From assembly GCF_947623445.1 (NCBI RefSeq), contig NC_135243.1, positions 6,884,501-6,948,500 on the forward strand: a stretch of 64,000 bases of DNA, in the 5' to 3' direction. Position 1 is the first letter of the stretch. Every line of letters begins with the position of its first letter. The notes under the pieces are model-generated. The model saw only the letters and a list, made by a program, of their open reading frames with translations, was not told the origin of the DNA and made no database searches. Shown here in pieces: positions 11,139 to 24,814 of this stretch. The DNA is from Clavelina lepadiformis (lineage: Eukaryota; Chordata; Ascidiacea; Aplousobranchia; Clavelinidae). A program made the position numbers and the translations under genes.

Positions 11139-14000
11139 TTTATATTCTATGCAAATCCTGTCCTAGCACCTGTTAACCAAATGTATTTTATCAGCAATTT
11201 TCCGTTTTTCTCACACCCACACTGAAAAATTGACTATGTGCTGTTTGGTTAAGAACAAAGTATAAGGATTACTGAGTTCAATGCCCAGTTGACAGCATTG
11301 TGCTGCAATTGGAATATATATATCACTATTCAACAAGATACTATATATATCCAGTAAAAGATAAACGGCCAGTTTTGTTCATGTAATTTTGCCTCTGATC
11401 GTTAGAATTACCCTTTACGACACCTTGTAGTGGACTGTTTTCTCTCTCACTTTACAGATGCAACGAAGCTTATATCTCATGCGTAATTTGTTTGCTAACA
11501 TTTCCCACAACCTCAAAAAAGGTGCATTTAAAGCTTTATAAAACTATAGTTAGATAACAAAATAAACGAGTTTTTCAAGGGTGCTTGGGAAACTCTATGC
11601 CACACATCCAGTCAAAAACATATAAAATTCAGCCTTTGCATGATTAGTAAGTGGCAAAAATAATGAAAAATTTGTGGCTCGCAATTGTTAACATAACCAG
11701 ATTAATGCAAGTTTTAAAAAATGGCGCTTCCTTCTAAAAGTTTACCAGACTTCATAATACATCACCTCTATACATCTACTAATTGCCACTTTGTGCCAGA
11801 CTGGAAAGCATGGCGCTTTGACAAAATCTCGAGAGTTCAGGACAACCAAATCAGGATGACTGCTCAACAGGTGGAGGACGAGTAAATCACACCAGAAAGC
11901 ATGGTATTTGACGAAATATCAGAGGTGCAGGAAAGCCAAAATTGAGGTGACTGCCAACTGAGGGCAGGACGAGTAAAATCTGGATGCAAAATGATAAGTT
12001 TTGCAGTTGGGCGGGCAAAACACAGAGCCTGTGGGCTCCGTTTTTTAAATGTAAACATGGAAAATGTTCGGCTGCAGCAAGCACAATGTTCAAAAATGTT
12101 GAGGGTGTAGTTGCCATGCTTTCCACTATGGCTATTGTGCAGTTTGCAATTTCCTCACCTTAGTTGTTGTTTTTAATACCTTAAAACCTTTACGCTCAAC
12201 AACTCTGCAGATTTAGTGCTGTTAATCTTTCCTGTTCTTTTCTGGTCCATTGCATGCTGATAGATGCTGATATGATTTATTCCTTTTATTTTTTTCATCC
12301 TCTACTCCTATCTTGCTATGTAATTGTATTTACCCAAAGCAAGTGTTATAATTAACTCAAGCTTTTATGAAGAATGAATGCTGTTTGAAACATGTCAGCT
12401 TTTTAAAGTTAAATGTTTAAACCTGCTTTCGAGGCACTCCTTGCAACCACTTGACTATGTATGTAAAATACAACTCAGCCCTACCAAAGCTATTTTCTAC
12501 GCCCATGGTTATTACTATTGAAATAGGCATTCAAATTGTAAAAAATGATACACCATTATGCAACTTGCACTTCTTGTTAAGTGAACAAAATCTCGAGTCT
12601 AGTGCACAGTTTGACTAGCCGGGGTCTAGTATATAAAGGCATCTTGTGGTTGTACACTTTGCACTAGACCTTAGATCTCAGCCATAGGAGCTATACTACG
12701 CCTAATTCATAAGTTAAAAAAATTTAGAGGTTTGTCTGAAATTTTAATTTTTCTGTAAGATGATAACAAATTTCTTAGACTTCAATAATATAAGGCTACA
12801 TGCAATAGGGGTCCGTTGCACTTTTGAACTTCAGCATGCTGCTTACAGGAATGGGACAAAATGACGGGGCAAGGCACAGAAGTTCACAACCACGTGTGTA
12901 CGTCATGCATTGTCATACTAGAACCCTACTTCCCAAATTATGACGTTGTTTGGTTGTTTACTTCTGCACTACACCCAAAAAATATGACGTAACAATCCCT
13001 CAATACATAATCGTTAATCGAAATACGGGAACTCGTACAAAAGTAAGAACTCCTAATAATAGCCTTCTTTGCAGAACAATATCTGCATTGACAATGACTG
13101 CTCGGTCATTGAAAGCTGTCCTCTATCGATGCACATTATTAGCCTACCGGTAGGCTACATTGCATAACTCATAATTATCTGCCTGGACTTACGCCAGTTT
13201 TTACTAAAATACAAAGGTCCGCTTGACAATGTTAATCGTAAAGTCTTGCGTCATAATTGTATCTGGCCTTCGCTTCACAACGTGCAAAATAAAACGTTGC
13301 ATTTCCATGCTGGCTTCACGTGTCGTGCCCTCAGCGGCGAGTTGGTTGCTAAGTAGATCAGCAAACAAACAATTGCAACTTGCAAGAATGAGTCGTGGTT
13401 TTACGAACGCTTTTAAAAGTTATCACGCTGGTAGTTAATGTTTAATTAAATTTCGAAACAAGTCAAGAAAGTATCATGGAACCGGTAAAACGACGGTTAC
13501 TTATTAACTGCTAGCTATTAACTTTTGTAGTAATGAATTTTAATATGTTATCATTATCACGAAGGCTGTCACACGCAGTAAACTGTACTGTGGCTTGAAA
13601 CATAGAGAATTGAAAAGTGAAAAAAGGTTTTCAGCATCCATTTATCTATCGCTCTATCATTACACTATTTGGATTGACTTTCTCTTTGATATAATTAGCA
13701 ATGATTTTTAAAACCAATTGTTGGTAAATGTATAGCATACTGCTTAAAGTGAAACTGCAGTGAAAAAAAAATTTGATGTTTTCGTTGAAAGTGCCTTTTT
13801 ACAGGAAATAAAAATAACAATCTTTAAAAATTTGTTCAAGTACAAACAAAGGTTTTAAGTAATATTGAAACAATCTACATTTTGAGGGTGGCAAAATAGT
13901 CTGCTGGTTGCTCTGAAGCTATGACGTCAAAAATTTTGGTTGAAAGCGCCTTGCTATACTAGGTTGCCTGTATGGAGAGTAAAGACATGGTATCGTTTTC
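11139..14000. other. Intergenic, no gene seen
   Basis: No supportable coding region on either strand. It contains a diverged 90-bp tandem duplication (listed separately) and otherwise unclassified AT-rich sequence. Confidence 0.5.
11799..11980. repeat. Diverged tandem duplication, about 90 bp unit
   Basis: Two adjacent segments share the phrases AGAAAGCATGG or GGAAAGCATGG, then GACGAGTAAATC or GACGAGTAAAATC, in the same order about 90 bp apart. The copies are clearly diverged. Confidence 0.55.
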
Positions 14001-14229
14001 CACCCCATTCGTCTGCTTTCCGCCCATTAAAATGGTCCAGAGTAAAATGGACCTACTTTGAGCAATGGGGTTTCCCACAAACCATATTTCTGCCGAAGTA
14101 AACATCTCCCCATTCCAAATGCATATATCTTACTCTAGGGTAAGAAAGGCATATTTCCTGCCATTCGAATGGGAAAATATTACCACATTTTCACCCATTT
14201 CAATGGGCGGAAAGCGGACGAATCGGGTG
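14001..14229. mobile_element. MITE with about 36-bp inverted ends
   Basis: The left end CACCCCATTCGTCTGCTTTC is mirrored at the right end, whose reverse complement begins CACCCGATTCGTCCGCTTTC. The match continues through CGCCCATT for about 36 bp with few mismatches. CGTTTTC flanks both sides (13994-14000 and 14230-14236), a 7-bp target duplication. The element is 229 bp long with no coding capacity. The superfamily is uncertain. Confidence 0.75.
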
Positions 14230-14236
14230 CGTTTTC

Positions 14237-16561
14237 GTTATTCATTACGTTATGTTTCCTTGCGCAAGTGCTAAATTCCATTTTTTATATTAGCAAATAT
14301 TCACTTATTAAGGTTCAAAGGTTAATATTGTGACTGAACGCACAATATCGATGCTTAATCGCTATATTTACTTTTCATATAGCCTATTGTAATAAGTTAT
14401 ACTTCATTAGTTAACTACTTTTACGACAACAACGCTATGGACGCATTTTCCAGATATTGTCTGGTGTCACAATATTCTGTTCTGATGCCACCAAACCGGC
14501 ACTGCCATAAACAGCGTCTTGTATGATGTGACTACATGTCCGCTGCGTCCCGTACCAATTGCAACCTTCCGATCCATGCATGCAGCATCCAACCTGTTAA
14601 ACTTCGCCGCAATAAAGCCAGCCTTTCCCTTGCTTGTCGGACAACGGAGCCTCTTCCCCTGCCAGAGTGGCAGTAGAGTCGGGTCAACTGGCAAATAAGA
14701 GTAAAGTCAAGTTATATCTGAAAGCAAAAATAATAAAAAATTCACTTTTATCGACAAGAAATGTTTCCAATTTTTACAAATTTGTTTCGTTTTGCGGCGT
14801 CATACGTGTTCGTAGACAAAAAAAAACTTATTTTAAAGTGAAAGGCAAGTCCAAAAACAAGTTGGTCTTAAATCGAAGAGTAGTTGTCACTTGCTAGTAA
14901 GTATGCTGGAGAAAGGATTTTTAAAAATATGTAGTGGTGTTACATAGAAACTATAGATCGGTTTATAAAATATAAACGCTGCTTCAACGTCCCAGTGACC
15001 AACTTTATAGCCATCAACGAGATAGGTGATTCGTTCACGACAAAAATCGTTGCAGCCTTCCACGTAACAGAAACACGTGGTTAGAATGCGCATAGTAAGA
15101 TGTACTGAGTGTTGCTGGTTTTGCCTCGTAAACGCTGTACAGGAATGATAACTTATATAATAGACTAACGGTTAGGTTATGTCGTAGCATATCGATGATA
15201 ACGGTAACGGTATAAAAACTCTGCTGTGGTCATGTCCTATCCATAGAAAGTGTTACGTGTAGGCTAATCATGATTAGGATTTTCTCACACCATAACATCT
15301 GGCTTGCTGGCATTTTAACACTTGCCTAGATATTATCACCTATAACCAAGGTTGCCATACCGTCCTTATTTCTAAGATTTGTCCCTATTTTGAAGGTCTG
15401 TGTCTTAGAAAATATTTTGTCTTTTTTTCTAAGAAAATTCTTATTTTCACTTGCGTCCTTAGTTTTGTCTTATTTTTATGGCACAGGTTCCTATTTTAGG
15501 CAGTTCCACACTTTTAGTATACCGTTTTGTACCAAAGAGATAACAAAATTAAGAACATGCAAATAGTGTCTCGTTTTTCTTTAAGAACATTGATTGCCTT
15601 CTCCTGTAGGCTACGCAGCAGCAAGGCGCTATGCCGCTGCATCACATTTAGATGGATAGCATTTCATGAATTGCCAAATTCATGTATAGTCACTAGCCTA
15701 AATAACAGCAGGATCAGGTACGTATAAAATATCATCGGTAACGATTTTTAATTCTTGTATGACAGGGATTGAAACGCTAAGTTAATTTGGTGCAAGTGAA
15801 AATAAGCTTAACATCCTAATAAGTGCATTACGCCGATATCATTATACTGTTCCATCAATTCCTCATAAACCGCATTTGTGCAAACAAAAAGCCCATTTGC
15901 AAGCTACTGAGAAAACGTCCAAAGTACACATCAAATATCGACGCGTCAGCATTTTGAGTTACAAAAGCACTTAAACAGCCGGTTTTTTGACCTAAACCAC
16001 GACATCCGAGTTAATAACATCCATTATTTGCGCACGTCCGCCGTAATGCTTGTGGCATACGGCGTCGGTGGAAAAACGCACATATGGCTGATGAAAATCA
16101 ATGATACCATGTCGGCATGTTATGCAGATTTATTATTCGGTAAATGAAGACAACACAACACTGAAAATTCCAAGTAATACCAGCTTCATTATCAAGAACC
16201 ATACACAAAATTTTACTTAGAACGTTTTCAAACAATACAGCAGACCATATCAAAATGAACGAGTGAATGGTGAATAGGAACGATCAAATTGTGAAATATT
16301 GAACAATTTTTATAAGTTGCACGCAGTTGAAGACGTATTTAGAATCAATGCATCGACAATCGAATCATAATTCAAACTCAATCTACAAAACAATATTATA
16401 CTCACAATTTTACCGAGTTCTAATGAAATCATCAATCTAAACAAACAAACAAAACGAGGCAATGGTAAAACGAGTTCTGGGTGTTACAAAATCCGTGCGC
16501 ATGTATAGAAATCAACAAACAAACGCAGCAATATCATTCGAGGTTTCGCATTGGTAATCCA
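14237..16561. other. Intergenic, no firm gene
   Basis: A minus-strand frame at 14694-14467 has a non-random look (phrase PLWQGKRLRCPTSKGK), and another lies at 15093-14887. Neither has a recognised domain nor a convincing splice partner. They may be exons of an unknown gene or remnants of an element. Confidence 0.4.
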
Positions 16562-18321
16562 TTAATGCTGGTGATGGTAGATCAACACCGGTCTCTTGGT
16601 GTGGTGAAGTACATAGTCACTGACTGACCCCAGCAGGGTACGTCTGAACACACCCATGCCTCGTGTACCCATCACGATCAGATCAACTCCTAGCGCGTCC
16701 GCCCTCTTCACAATTCCATGGCCTGGGTTGGTCTCTGTTGTGTCAACGTGGACTTTGTAATGGGTTACCTGGATAATAAACAAGAAATAAACAATTAACA
16801 AGAAATTTTACAACTTTTTTTATTAAGTAAATACTACCGACTGGCACTTGAAAGTTCGTGAAAAACGGCTTTTTCTGTACGGGCTGTTGAAATTTATGTT
16901 GGACAAAATTGTCGGACGTCAATATCGTTGCTGTTCACAGAAATCAGTCTAAACTTCAATGCGTTTTTTGTGTCTTAGTTATCGGTAGTTCATCGCGAAT
17001 TCGTACATGGCGTGTTTTCGTTGCCCCTCCCATCGAATAATTCATACACTTTCAGTTCTAGACTGGAGGTTATAAACATTTTGCAGGTCACTGTTAGGTC
17101 GCCGCCAAGAATGAAGGTTGTTATCAGCGAGATCATGACTCCATATAGCTGGTGTCAAATATGAATGTACAACTTCTAATTACAATAAAACCCCGTCACC
17201 ATTTATCTACCAGCATTTTAACTCCCACGTAGATTTTTCGCAAGGAGAGTGGTAGAAAATGTGTTCTTAAAGTGTTACAGTAACAAGCACAAAATAAGGC
17301 TTGGCGGTAATTTTAACAGGCAAGAAAGCGTTTTGGCATTGGCTGCCATCGAGTTCGGCAGTTGCTTTAACCTTCACAAATGCCCCTCAAATCTGTAACC
17401 TAAGGCTTGCTCGTTTTGTTAGTGGAAATGGTTGAGATTTCAGCACTTGTGAAGTCAGGGAATGTAGTGACCTCCCTAAACCTCCCTATTTAGTAATCTC
17501 CCTTAATGTGTTCAACAAATATCCTCAACATTGACTGAACAATAGAATCAATGGCAATATCTATTGCATAATCATTATAGACTCTATTCTAAGCGGCAGA
17601 CTCAGTATCTCAAAACTTAAACAGTTGAAACATTTGTGTGAAGCATATAGTAGGCTAAATATTTTGACCATCACCTTTGTATCCTTGCATTTGTCTACAT
17701 ATCGATTTTTCAGTTTTTCAATTGCTTTTTTATGCTCCGAGACAATACGGTTTATTTCTTCTTGTGGAAAAGCACCAGCACCTGCAAAAAAATTGAATTT
17801 TTGATAGCTACAGTTGATTTAAGCTATTATTTAGTTGTGATATTACCAATTACATGGTAAATGGTAGGCCTACATGGTCGCAAGGGCATACATTGCTAAT
17901 ACATTGGGCATTGTTGTAAAATAACTTTTTTGGGCAGGTTAAAGTACTGCAACAATAAAATGTTACAATTTTAACCAACAAAAGACCAAGTTTATGCCTC
18001 AATACAGGCACTTTTGCAGAGCAATAGCAGTCCTTAGCGCACATACCACCTGCAAACATCATAGTCGGCAAGTCCGGCTGGTCTGCTTCATGTTCAACAA
18101 ACACTTCATTTTCCTCTTTGTGAAAGTTATCAACGTACCCTGTAGACGAAAAAATATGCAGCAGTAGCTCTTTATTACTCAATATTTCTAATGAGCCCAC
18201 CAAGCCTGCTACTCTCAAGTCCAAAATGATTTTAAAGTTCACGTCACTAATACGCTATATACTTACATTCAAAAGTCTTCTCAGCAATTTCGCTTGAATC
18301 GACGGCAATAAGAACTTTCAT
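16562..18321 (-). CDS. Universal stress protein A-like, copy 2
   Basis: Four exons (minus): 18321-18267, 18139-18050, 17781-17675 and 16768-16562, giving 152 residues. Exon sizes of 55, 90 and 107 nt are identical to the neighbouring copies. The start is [11 protein letters not shown], followed by FEWYVDNFHK. The nucleotide-binding loop [15 protein letters not shown] matches G-x2-G-x9-G-S, and the protein ends PVLIYHHQH. The predicted role is a cytosolic ATP-binding stress-response protein. The last exon is 24 nt shorter than in copy 1 because the histidine run is absent, although a short His-rich end (YHHQH) remains. An open frame that reads through exon 2 into the introns (18242-17850) is not a separate gene. 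Confidence 0.95.
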
Positions 18322-18956
18322 TTTGGTCTTGTAAAAGACAATTTGTTCGTTCTAGCAAAGCAGTATCTGGTCCACCTGTTCTTCCACTCACAAACCACAA
18401 ATGAGCTTCTGACCTGAGCGCTAGGGTAATAAACAGCAAGAGCACCGAGGATAAACAAGGGAAAATACCCTTGAGCGAAAAACTATCTACAAATTTCGTT
18501 TAACTTTAACGATTATAAAGTCCTTTACATTAAAAGCTTTAGCATAGAAGAAAAGGTTGTAAAAACTTTATCGGTTTAAATTTTACGGCACTTTTCTAAA
18601 AAGATTTTTCTTGTAATGATAGCTAACGAAAGACAATTGTGCAACGTCCTGTTTCAACCGTTATGAAAACGTTAAGACTGCCTACGTGACTGAACTCACA
18701 TGCCCGAGGTCGCTGAAGATGTCACGTGATACGATCAGATTGCAGCAACAACAATGCTGACTGACGGTAGTTAGTGTGGAAAACAAGTCATTTCCACGAA
18801 TTGGCAGCGACATGTCAAAACAATTGTTGTCTGCGTGAGAAATGGCCCGAATAACATGGAGTAAAATGAAATAGCACGACAACAACAGCGTCAAAGTGGA
18901 TAAGTACGGACTTAATTATGCTCGCAAAGCTGTCAACGAACGCGCTTCATCTACAT

Positions 18957-19327
18957 CATACGTGTCAAACTCCCGACCCGCGGGCCACATCCGGCCCGCT
19001 TTACATTAAAACTTGGCCCGCAATGCTATTTTATACATAGAACTATTTCTGGCCCGCGATATCATTGTATAGTAAAACTTATTTTTCAAGCAAGAAACAA
19101 GATTATAACAAATATTAAAATACAGCAGCACAGCAGTTGCCCCACAATACGACAGAATAAATCGATTTATTCTAACGCTTGTAATCTGGGCTGCTTTTTT
19201 CTTTATTGTTTGTTAATGCTATAATAACGTTTGTTAATATTGTTAATGTTAATGTTTGTTTGCCGGCCCGCGGCGTTAAATAAGTTTTGAGTTTTGGCCC
19301 CTGGTGCGATTGAGTTTGACACCCCTG
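18957..19327. mobile_element. hAT MITE with 8-bp target duplication
   Basis: A 371-bp element. The left end CATACGTGTCAAACTC pairs with a right end whose complement reads CAGGGGTGTCAAACTC. ATCTACAT is exactly duplicated at 18949-18956 and 19328-19335. The interior has GGCCCGC motifs in both orientations near the ends. It is non-coding. The left terminal bases have drifted, so it is not freshly inserted. Confidence 0.85.
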
Positions 19328-19335
19328 ATCTACAT

Positions 19336-20716
19336 CAATTTCCACTTCAGTTTTGCCTACGTGCAGACTATAGTATCGCAACCCTCGGGCAATAAAAGCT
19401 TGGTAAATAATCTTGAACAGGCTTAACATCTTAAGGCCAACAACTAAACGGCCATGGGAATGAAGCGAATGGCCTAGAAACAGATATCAAATCTGTTATT
19501 ATTTGACCCAAAAGCGGATAGATTTTAACCTGCATATTTGCATCGAAACAGATTTTAGATCTACGTTGGTTATGCTCCTTAGGATGGCGCCTAAAATTAA
19601 CAAATCGACCGAAACGCTGGCGGGAGGTTGCTGTCGTAAAATGGTGGGCGTGACTTAGCTGGGTAGAAGGGGCATAGTGATAGGATAACGAGTCGCCAAA
19701 TTACACATTTCAGGTTGTTCGTCCTAGTTTAATTTGTTTGCTAATCGAGCTGATTTCCTGGGGAGCGAGGTCAAGTAACCTTGGTAGACTGGCCTTCATT
19801 AATATCGCCTACTATGTAGTATTAATGAAAGTCACATCAGCCACATGGTGCGTCATGTTGATAAATTAACTGACTTCGGTCGAATGGTATGGTGAAAACT
19901 TAAAATAATACTTCCTGTCGTTTGTTTTCCATCGTTGACTGCGCTGAGCTAAAAGTATGATGCTAACCTCGTTGTAGACTGGTCAAACAAGAAATACACT
20001 CACAAACAGTCAATACTCATAGCAAATGCTTCCCATCGTGTACTGTTGCAGTTAAGTTAAGCCAAACCGTTTGGTGTAAACGGTAAATCAATTGAAAAGT
20101 GAAAAGGTAGAAACTTTCATGTTTGGGTTGCATCATCACAGTAACAAGTATTGAAAACTGTTTATTTGCTGAACCGTTTGCAACTTGCGTTCTACTGTTA
20201 ACAATATTACAAGCAGGCAGAAGTACACCAAAGCAGTAAAAATCCACAACAAGTTAGACAAAGCAGTAAGTAGGGAACTTGACGAAATTTTACAAACATC
20301 ACTTGATAACATTCACAACAGCACAAATTTTGGAGGTCATTGGTATTTGAAATGCTCAATTTGCTACGATTTGGTCAATATATGGAAATGCAGGAAACAT
20401 TTCTTGAAATATCTGCATAGAAGTCCCACAATCAAGGTACACCAGGTTTTAAGTAGTGGTTCAAAAATAGATGTTGACAAAAATGTAGGCTTGTGTGACA
20501 ATATTTACATGCAGTTTCACATAGTATCATTCACATCTAAAATATGGCATAAAATTAATTTTGCACCGTAGCTAAGTAAAAAATATACAGCTTAAAAACT
20601 TTTTAACGGGATTAAGTGATTACTAAGCACATGAAATTTAGTAGCGGGTGTGTAAAATTTATTATGATAATAATATGGTTGAGTAATTTTGCTAAGGTGA
20701 CATAATAACTAACACG
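19336..20716. other. Intergenic between stress-protein copies 2 and 3
   Basis: No gene supported. A plus-strand frame at 20185-20571 (about 128 codons without an early ATG) has no recognised motif. A poly(A) signal for the downstream minus-strand gene lies at 20663-20658. Confidence 0.5.
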
Positions 20717-23700
20717 TTACTGGTCCTGGCCACGACATATTAGCACTGGAACTTTGGAGTGGTGGAGAACGTAATCGCTCACAGATCCAAGAACGGTTCT
20801 GCGGATAGCACCCATACCCCTTGTCCCCATCACAATCATATTGGCGTGGACCTTCTCAGCTTTCTTGCAAATAGCAACACCTGGTTTATCCTGCGTTGTT
20901 TCAATGTCGATACGATGCTTGATCTAGAAAATGTGCAAAAAATTTAGTTTTTATTTTAACCGTTTCTATACCACAGACAAGCATTTCAAGGAAAAAAGGC
21001 TATTGCTGCAAGTATTTATTACCTTTAAGAGGAGTTAGTAGCTAGCACTGATAATATAATCTGACAAGACCACTTCACCAAACAAACCATTTTGGTGTGT
21101 GGTAGATTAAGTTGAGTTACATACCATATGTACATATCGAGTGGTTACAAACAGTATATGTACATGTCATGTGATTACAAGTAGAAATACACCACGATTT
21201 GTGCTATGAAAATCAAACTGACAAATTCTCAGCTCAATGCTATAGTGGACTGAAAATTAATATTTCAAAACTTTACCTTGCTGATTTTGAGACATAGTAA
21301 ATAAAATGTTATGTTATCAATGTGATAAACAGATGGGTTGATTGAAACAGTAATATAACGCAATGCTATCAGTATAGTTATTAGTATTGCACCCATGCAT
21401 CTTTGCTACCTTGTATGATTTACACTTCATGGTGTAAGTATTTTCCAATTCATTTTTTTTCTTGTTGTGATCTGTCATGATGCGGCCAATTTCAGCTGCA
21501 GGAAAAGAAGCCCCTCCTAAAACAGAAGATACAGTTTAGGTTCTGGCTTAAATTACTTTTGTTATATTACATTAGGGTTGTATTGTGCTATTCAACCCTG
21601 CCGATTTATTATTTAAACAGTAAAAACTTCCGAGAACTAACACTGTTAAAAAGAACTAAAGGCAAATTCCTGCAGCTTAATCAAGCTGAAAATAATCAGT
21701 TGTTCAAATTTTAGCTGTTGATATTAGCTGATAATGCAGGGCCCATTAACCTCCAATCATCAGACAAGGTAATGAGTATCAGGCATCAATTGTTACTTTT
21801 GGCATGCAAGATTAAAAATTGCACCAACATGGCTGATGTAAGCAGAAACAGCACAGTACTATTTGTTGCCTATCTAAAGATGACACTGGCTTTGTAGTGA
21901 TCTAATACATAGTTGAAATATAACACTGCGCTCAATACAAAGTAACTCTATTACCAAAACCAATCAGTAGTTGTAACAGCAAATTTTAACTGCAAAAACA
22001 TTTTCCTACTAACCACAATATATTGTAAAGATTGTGTGAATGACAGATAGTGTGGTATGTACGAGTACATATGTATTGTGCAAACAATGGAACTGATGCA
22101 TGTGGTAGTACAAAAAACAACACCAATACAATGGGCCAACAACAACAACAATTATCAGCATACCAATCCGAAAAGTGGATTCCGGGAAACTGTTTATGCA
22201 ACCTACACAAGACAACAGCATAACAAGTACACAAATTGAAAAGTAAGGCTTGAAAATATAAGTTTTTGTATTTTGTAGCAGGATGTTAGAACAAGTTATG
22301 TTGGAATTGGTGCGAAATTCAGGTAAAAAGCGTTACGAAAACACGAAAATTATCAAACTGTAAAACATGTTTCAGTTTCCAAAAATTATATGTCAATGGA
22401 AAAACTTAACATCAAAAACTAATGCTTTTCATTGCAAATAATAATACTGCTGGATGTATTGAGTTTAAAACGCCTGAAGTACAGTGGGAAGAACAGAAGT
22501 ACCTACTGCAAAAATGGTATTTCGATTTTCAAATTTCCAACAGAGTAAAAACCACCATCTTGTTTACATGAATAGCTTTATTCTCAAACAAGAATATCAA
22601 AAATGGTTTTATGCACATCTCGGTGAAGACCATTAGACCTTTCGAAGCGTTCAAACATGTATTCGACTGCTTTTTTCCAAACTGTTGTGCATTTTAGTTA
22701 GACAAATTTTCAGATCTTGCTTCAACTTTTAGCTATTCATACGAATTTGTTTTAGAAAAAAAAGTGCCAATGATACCCACAGGAAAGACTGCGTAATGTA
22801 CCAGCAATGTGCTGTGCACTAAGACTACTTCCAAGAGGAAATAAAAATCAAAGAGTAAGACGAAAAAGACAGCACCCCAAAAAGTTGATATGTCCACCAC
22901 TGATTCATTATATCTATCACGTAGTTCGCAAGTCAAACATAGTGAAACAAATCAAACACACTGAAACATGCATGTATATATACTTAAATTAGTCATAACA
23001 TTTTACCGTATAACGATGAAGCAACTGTATTTACCAGTAGGTATAAACTGTGATCGGCTCTGGTGTTGGAATAGTTATATATACAGGTAGGTATTACTAA
23101 TTACTATACATTTATGAGTTGTAAATTGTAACTTTACATTTTACAATTGAATGAGGAAACTGTATGTAGTATGTTCAATAGCTATCAGTTATTATTATTA
23201 GTTAATAGTTATTTGTTAATTAGGTGGAATAAAGTGAGTGTTTCACCAGAAGATTGCATTGTTTGGGTGTAGTCTAGGTAATAAATTTGGGTTAAATTGA
23301 GATTAGCAAACATGGCAGTGTTTCAGGTTAGTTTGCTACCACATAAAAGAAAAAAAGTTACAATGTACAATTTTTGTATACATAAACATACATAAATAAA
23401 TATCTACATACCTGCAAAAAATACTGTTGGTAGGTCAGGTTGTTCAGCTTCATGACAAACATACACCTCATTTCCTTCCTTGTGAATATTTTTAAAATAC
23501 CCTGAACAGAAAAGTTATGGTGAATAAATTTTGTTACACTAAGTTTTAAGAAAATCTCTCTTATAGTCTTTACATAAATCCTCTTAGTCTGTTAGGCCAA
23601 ACACTGCTCGTGAGCTATATCAACCGAATTGAAAATTTTGCAATGTGCAGCTCATTTTGAAAGTTCGTCAAATTCCAGATTAACTCGATCAAAAATAAGA

Positions 23701-24814
23701 CACATGCTGGCACACACATCACACAAAACATAATAAGGCCACACTAAGTTTTTTGGCACAAACACACAAATTTCAACTCCAGTACAGTGATAAACAAGAG
23801 CCTGACTCGTGTTGACACCAAAAGATAACAAATAAGCTCAATAGGGAAGTATGGCAATTTGCGACGCAAAATTGTACGTGTAAAGAAACATTTTTGTCAA
23901 GATGGCATACACTGCAACCTTAATTTTTTGTTTATTTATTAGAAGTCAGCGTAGTAGCAACCAACTTTTCCTAGTTTGTTTATTATAAATCAACTGGCAT
24001 GAACATGTAATAGTTCGGCATGAACCGTAGTGGAAAGTGTGGCACCTGTTCGCACAAGATTCACCAAATATTTTACTTACATTTATTACATTCACACCAA
24101 TTTATAATAAAGAAAAACTGGTTGTGTGAACGCCAATTTATAATAAATAAACAAAGAATTATGGTTTCAGTGCATGGCATCACCCAAAACTTGCATCTTT
24201 ACACGCATGATTTCTAGTCGAAAACTGCTGTACCTTCTAGCCAGGGACGTCAGGGCTTGAACTTTTTTAAGTCTCATGCATGTAGTGTAAATCATTGTGT
24301 TAAAGTTATTGCTTTTGCATTCATAGTTTCTTGTTGCCCGTTTTTGCAGCATTAAATTTAATGCAATCGTTATAAATACGTGCTTCTATCTGATCATTAA
24401 TATTTGAACAAAGCAGGTTTGTAAATATACCAGTATTAGCCTAGTATTCCTACTGCACTATTACCAGTATTTTTGGCACAGTTTCAGTAACTGGGGTTAG
24501 AATACAAATGCATCCTGTGGTTACACACTTCTGCACGAGACCCAATTAATATTTAAACAAATTAAGTTTGTCCCAAAATACAAGTATTATCTTATTTTTA
24601 CACCATTTAATTGCTTAGCCTAAAAATTATTTAAGCTTTGGGTAAACCAAGCAAACATTTCTTAATTATTTGTAAATCAATACAGCATTAGCAAGCTAAG
24701 CTATGTAGGCTGTCGCGGAAGTGCAGTAGGACTAGGCCTATATTGAGAATGTCACCTACAGTCAAAGGCTTTCTCCGCAATATCGCTAGGATCAACAGCA
24801 ATCAAGACCTTCAT
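20717..24814 (-). CDS. Universal stress protein A-like, copy 3
   Basis: Four exons (minus): 24814-24760, 23501-23412, 21516-21410 and 20923-20717, giving 152 residues. Exon lengths and phases equal those of copy 2, but the introns are longer (1.2, 1.9 and 0.5 kb). The start is [11 protein letters not shown], followed by FDWYFKNIHK. The ATP-binding loop [15 protein letters not shown] fits G-x2-G-x9-G-S, and the end is [10 protein letters not shown], with no histidine tail. This is the most diverged of the three: MMFAG in the middle is VFFAG here. An AATAAA signal sits about 55 bp past the stop. Confidence 0.95.

Noticed and set aside
14467-14694. Minus-strand frame with PLWQGKRLRCP
   Set aside because: The look is suggestive of coding, but there is no family match or reliable exon boundary, so it was not called a gene.
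17850-18242. Minus-strand frame of 130 codons
   Set aside because: Exon 2 of stress-protein copy 2 read through into both introns; the splice sites and paralogues fix the true exon at 18050-18139.
20185-20571. Plus-strand frame of about 128 codons between stress-protein genes
   Set aside because: No ATG near its 5' end, no motif, no splice partner; a few frames this long are expected by chance in 64 kb of AT-rich DNA.
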